From Oscillospiraceae bacterium (GTDB taxonomy: Bacteria > Bacillota > Clostridia > Saccharofermentanales > Saccharofermentanaceae): a stretch of DNA of 7,992 nucleotides. The DNA lies in the NCBI GenBank assembly GCA_902803695.1, contig CADCQX010000320.1, positions 1 through 7,992 on the forward strand, given 5' to 3'. Below the pieces are notes generated by a model. The model worked only from the letters and a program-made list of their open reading frames with translations, was not told where the DNA came from and made no database searches. The position numbers were made by a program, and so were the translations under genes. Positions 5,973 through 7,992 of this stretch are shown in pieces (the first letter of the stretch is position 1; each line of letters starts with the position of its first letter).

Positions 5973-6734
5973 ATGAAGGTTGCTTTGATCACAGAATATG
6001 ACGGAACTGATTTCGTCGGATTCCAGAGTCAAAACAACGGTCGTGCGGTCTGCGATGTCTTAACGGCTGCACTCGAAGAGATCTATCAGACAAAGATACA
6101 TGTAGAGGGGTGTTCGAGAACTGATTCGGGCGTTCATGCGCGCGGTCACGTAAGTTCTCTGGACGTCCCTTTTTTTATACCGGAAGATAAGCTGCCGATC
6201 GCCATCAACGCACATCTTCCTTCCGATCTTTCTGTCCGAAAAGCATTGTACGTTGACGACAGTTTCAGCGCACGTTTTAATACCCTCGGAAAGAGATATA
6301 TCTATAGGCTCTATTCGTCTCCTTTAAGAAGTCCTCTGAAGGACAGATACTCATATCACACAACATATAAACTTGATGTCGAGAAGATGAAAAAGGCTTC
6401 CGAATTTTTTAAGGGAGAACATGATTTTGAAGCATTTTGTGCGGCAGGCGGAAGCCAGACTACGACAGTAAGAACGATCTTCTCGGTAAACGTTTTCGAG
6501 AAGGATAATGACATAGAGATCGAGGTTCAGGGAAACGCGTTTTTGTACAACATGGTAAGGATAATCGCGGGCACTCTGATGGAGGTCGGATACGGCAAGA
6601 TAGAACCGGAGATGATACCCTCGATAATCGAGTCAAAAGACAGGACAAAAGCAGGCAGGACATTGCCCGCAAAAGGACTAACTTTGGAAGAGGTCTATTA
6701 TGACTGGGAAGCCCAAAGTTTAAGGAATGTATAA
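5973..6734 (+). CDS. truA: tRNA pseudouridine(38-40) synthase TruA
   Basis: Isomerizes uridines 38, 39 and 40 in the anticodon stem-loop of many tRNAs to pseudouridine. It has 253 residues from the ATG at 5973. The family signature YDGTDFVGFQSQ opens the protein. The catalytic aspartate is D51 in GCSRTDSGVHARGHV (E. coli D60), and the conserved GNAFLYNMVRIIAGTLMEVG segment lies in the C-terminal half, so the enzyme should be active. The frame is open from an ATG at 5949 inside the kinase gene, but AGGGAT at 5961-5966 sits 6 nt before the ATG at 5973, where the family's usual N-terminus begins. The 4-nt gap from the kinase suggests co-transcription. In many Bacillota truA directly follows ecfT; here the kinase intervenes. 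Confidence 0.96.
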   Translation: MKVALITEYDGTDFVGFQSQNNGRAVCDVLTAALEEIYQTKIHVEGCSRTDSGVHARGHVSSLDVPFFIPEDKLPIAINAHLPSDLSVRKALYVDDSFSARFNTLGKRYIYRLYSSPLRSPLKDRYSYHTTYKLDVEKMKKASEFFKGEHDFEAFCAAGGSQTTTVRTIFSVNVFEKDNDIEIEVQGNAFLYNMVRIIAGTLMEVGYGKIEPEMIPSIIESKDRTKAGRTLPAKGLTLEEVYYDWEAQSLRNV

Positions 6735-6761
6735 GACTTTTATAAGATATATCCGGAAATA

Positions 6762-6790
6762 TTGAAAGCCCATTTTTGCTGCTATATAAT
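6762..6790 (+). promoter_or_regulatory. Promoter of the NfeD-stomatin operon
   Basis: TTGAAA at 6762-6767 and a perfect TATAAT at 6785-6790 are separated by the ideal 17 nt, so this is a strong housekeeping-sigma promoter candidate. Initiation near 6797 gives a leader of about 80 nt before the ATG at 6877. It starts 27 nt after the truA stop, and no clear terminator separates the two units. Confidence 0.82.
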
Positions 6791-6823
6791 CAAATCACAT
6801 TAAGAACTAATGGGATTTGAGGT

Positions 6824-6849
6824 CGGACTTATTCAACAAAATAAGTTCG
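6824..6849 (+). promoter_or_regulatory. Hairpin in the 5' leader of the NfeD-stomatin mRNA
   Basis: CGGACTTATT (6824-6833) pairs with AATAAGTTCG (6840-6849) over 10 bp with one G-U wobble, closing a CAACAA loop. It ends 13 nt before the Shine-Dalgarno and is not followed by a T run, so it is not a typical terminator. It may influence mRNA stability or ribosome access. I recognise no riboswitch family. Confidence 0.45.
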
Positions 6850-6862
6850 GCTATATTTAAAG

Positions 6863-6869
6863 AAAGGAG
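6863..6869 (+). promoter_or_regulatory. Ribosome binding site that fixes the NfeD start
   Basis: AAAGGAG lies 7 nt before the ATG at 6877. The reading frame is open back to a TTG at 6817, but that start would lack a ribosome site and would add residues from the leader hairpin region, so 6877 is preferred. Confidence 0.85.
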
Positions 6870-6876
6870 TAATGAT

Positions 6877-7323
6877 ATGGGCACATTTCCAATGTGGTTA
6901 TTTTGGGTCATCTTAATGGTCGTGTTCCTCGTCATCGAGGCGGCGGCAATGGGTCTTACAACGATATGGTGTGCAGCAGGCTGTCTTGTGGCAGCGATAC
7001 TCGCAGCATTCAACGTTGACCTGTGGATCCAGATCGTCGCGATGGTGCTGGTATCGGTAGCTCTTTTTATACTGTTCATAGTGTGGATAAAACCAAATAT
7101 GAAAGATATTAAAAAGGTCGACAAAGAGCCAACCAACGCGGACCGTCTCATAGGGCAGGAAGGCATCGTGACAGAAGCCATCGATCCTATCGAAGGCAAA
7201 GGTCAGATCAAGGTCATGGGTCAGGTCTGGAGCGCGTCGTGTGACAAGCCGATCAGTAAGGACTGCAAGGTAATCGTAAAAGACATCAAAGGCGTAAAAC
7301 TTGTAGTGGAAACAGTTAATTAA
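6877..7323 (+). CDS. NfeD-like membrane protein (stomatin operon partner)
   Basis: Short NfeD-family protein of 148 residues, thought to work with SPFH/stomatin proteins in membrane organization; the exact molecular role is not settled. Three hydrophobic segments lie at about residues 5-25, 28-45 and 49-71, including the family-like GLTTIWCAAGCLVAA stretch. A soluble C-terminal part follows (about 88-148), with LIGQEGIVTEAI and GQIKVMGQVWSASC, typical of the NfeD OB-fold domain. It lacks the N-terminal ClpP-like protease domain of long NfeD proteins. The start is set by AAAGGAG at 6863-6869. It is followed after 17 nt by a stomatin-like gene, the classic partner, and the two are almost certainly one operon under the promoter at 6762-6790. 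Confidence 0.88.
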   Translation: MGTFPMWLFWVILMVVFLVIEAAAMGLTTIWCAAGCLVAAILAAFNVDLWIQIVAMVLVSVALFILFIVWIKPNMKDIKKVDKEPTNADRLIGQEGIVTEAIDPIEGKGQIKVMGQVWSASCDKPISKDCKVIVKDIKGVKLVVETVN

Positions 7324-7340
7324 TTAGGAGGAAATATATT

Positions 7341-7992
7341 ATGCCGGTTGAAGTAATCATTACATTAGGAATCATTTTGGCGATCATCTTTTTGATCATC
7401 ATCACAAACGTTAAGGTCGTACCACAGGCAACAACAAAGATCATCGAGAGATTCGGTGCTTATCACAAGACATGGGATACAGGTATCCACATCAAAGTAC
7501 CGTTCATCGACAGAGTAGCAAAGACGATCTCCCTCAAGGAGAAGGTTGCAGACTTCGCACCTCAGGCCGTTATCACAAAGGATAACGTTACGATGCAGAT
7601 CGATACTGTAGTCTTCTATCAGATCGTTGATCCTAAGCTCTATACATACGGTATCGAGCGTCCGATCCTCGCTATCGAGAATCTCTCAGCTACAACACTT
7701 CGTAACATCATCGGTGATTTGGAGCTCGACCAGACACTCACAAGCCGTGACATCATCAACACAAAGATGAGAGCTATCCTTGATGAGGCAACAGACCCAT
7801 GGGGAATCAAAGTCAACCGAGTTGAGCTTAAGAACATCATGCCGCCGCGCGAGATCCAGAATGCAATGGAGAAGCAGATGAAGGCTGAGCGTGAGAAGAG
7901 AGAGGAGATCCTCATCGCTGAAGGTGAGAAGGAATCTGCAATCAGAGTCGCAGAGGGTGAGAAGGAAGCAGCTATCTTAAGAGCTGAAGCTA
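7341..7992 (+). CDS. Stomatin/QmcA-like SPFH-domain protein (partial, runs off the window)
   Basis: The first 217 residues of a membrane-anchored SPFH (band 7) protein, a class that forms ring- or cage-like oligomers and organizes membrane microdomains. A hydrophobic anchor spans about residues 4-22. The SPFH domain follows, with VKVVPQATTKIIERFGAYHK, GIHIKVPFIDRV, TKDNVTMQIDTVVFYQI, DPKLYTYGIERP and WGIKVNRVELKNIMPP (154-169), the closest resemblance being to stomatin/QmcA proteins. A charged coiled coil begins near residue 175 and contains 11-residue repeats (193-214). AGGAGG at 7326-7331 lies 9 nt before the ATG. No stop is reached; family members are usually about 300 residues, so perhaps a third is missing. 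NfeD immediately upstream supports the assignment. Confidence 0.93.
   Translation, partial: MPVEVIITLGIILAIIFLIIITNVKVVPQATTKIIERFGAYHKTWDTGIHIKVPFIDRVAKTISLKEKVADFAPQAVITKDNVTMQIDTVVFYQIVDPKLYTYGIERPILAIENLSATTLRNIIGDLELDQTLTSRDIINTKMRAILDEATDPWGIKVNRVELKNIMPPREIQNAMEKQMKAEREKREEILIAEGEKESAIRVAEGEKEAAILRAEA
7917..7982 (+). repeat. Imperfect 33-bp tandem repeat in the stomatin coiled coil
   Basis: Two 33-bp units (7917-7949 and 7950-7982) encode AEGEKESAIRV and AEGEKEAAILR, an 11-residue repeat, and a third unit appears to begin at 7983. Hendecad periodicity is common in the SPFH coiled-coil segment, so this reflects protein structure rather than a mobile repeat. Confidence 0.7.

Noticed and set aside
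6715..6746. Possible terminator at the end of truA (AAAGTTTA paired with TAAGACTTT)
   Set aside because: The stem is AT-rich with a bulge and has no T tract after it.
6817..6876. TTG start adding 20 residues to the NfeD protein
   Set aside because: There is no ribosome site, the extension covers the leader hairpin, and the strong AAAGGAG favours 6877.

Overview
The window is ordinary chromosomal DNA from a low-to-moderate GC Gram-positive bacterium, most likely an uncultured or gut/rumen-type member of the Clostridia (Bacillota). The evidence is the gene order (S11 tail, rpsD, rpoA, rplQ, ECF transporter ATPases, ecfT, then truA), strong AGGAGG ribosome binding sites, a zinc-free S4, a long L17 and a ROK-type sugar kinase. 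This placement is inferred from proteins and synteny; no rRNA is present to confirm it. All genes lie on the + strand and no mobile element, CRISPR array, tRNA or rRNA gene is visible.

Positions 1-2294 are the end of the large ribosomal protein operon: the last seven codons of S11, then S4, the RNA polymerase alpha subunit and L17, closed by a strong intrinsic terminator at 2258-2294. Positions 2295-4879 hold the shared energizing module of an ECF vitamin transporter. Its two ATPases, normally separate proteins, are fused into one 581-residue polypeptide, followed by an overlapping ecfT. A likely extended -10 promoter lies so close to the fused gene that its mRNA may be nearly leaderless.

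Positions 4880-6734 hold a ROK-family sugar kinase (probable glucokinase) inserted between ecfT and truA, with truA only 4 nt downstream. The kinase has its own extended -10 promoter, almost identical to that of the ECF operon, plus a 10-nt direct repeat with a 21-nt period whose second copy occupies the place of the Shine-Dalgarno sequence. Positions 6735-7992 hold a separate transcription unit with a good promoter (TTGAAA-17-TATAAT), a leader hairpin, an NfeD-like membrane protein and the start of a stomatin/SPFH protein that runs off the window.

Functionally the window joins translation and transcription housekeeping, vitamin uptake energy coupling, sugar phosphorylation plus tRNA pseudouridylation, and a membrane-microdomain pair. 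I see no clearly undescribed system. The most interesting items are the ATPase fusion, the kinase insertion with its repeat-bearing leader, the possibly leaderless ECF transcript and the approximately 50-residue insertion in L17. No stretch over 300 bases lacks a gene.
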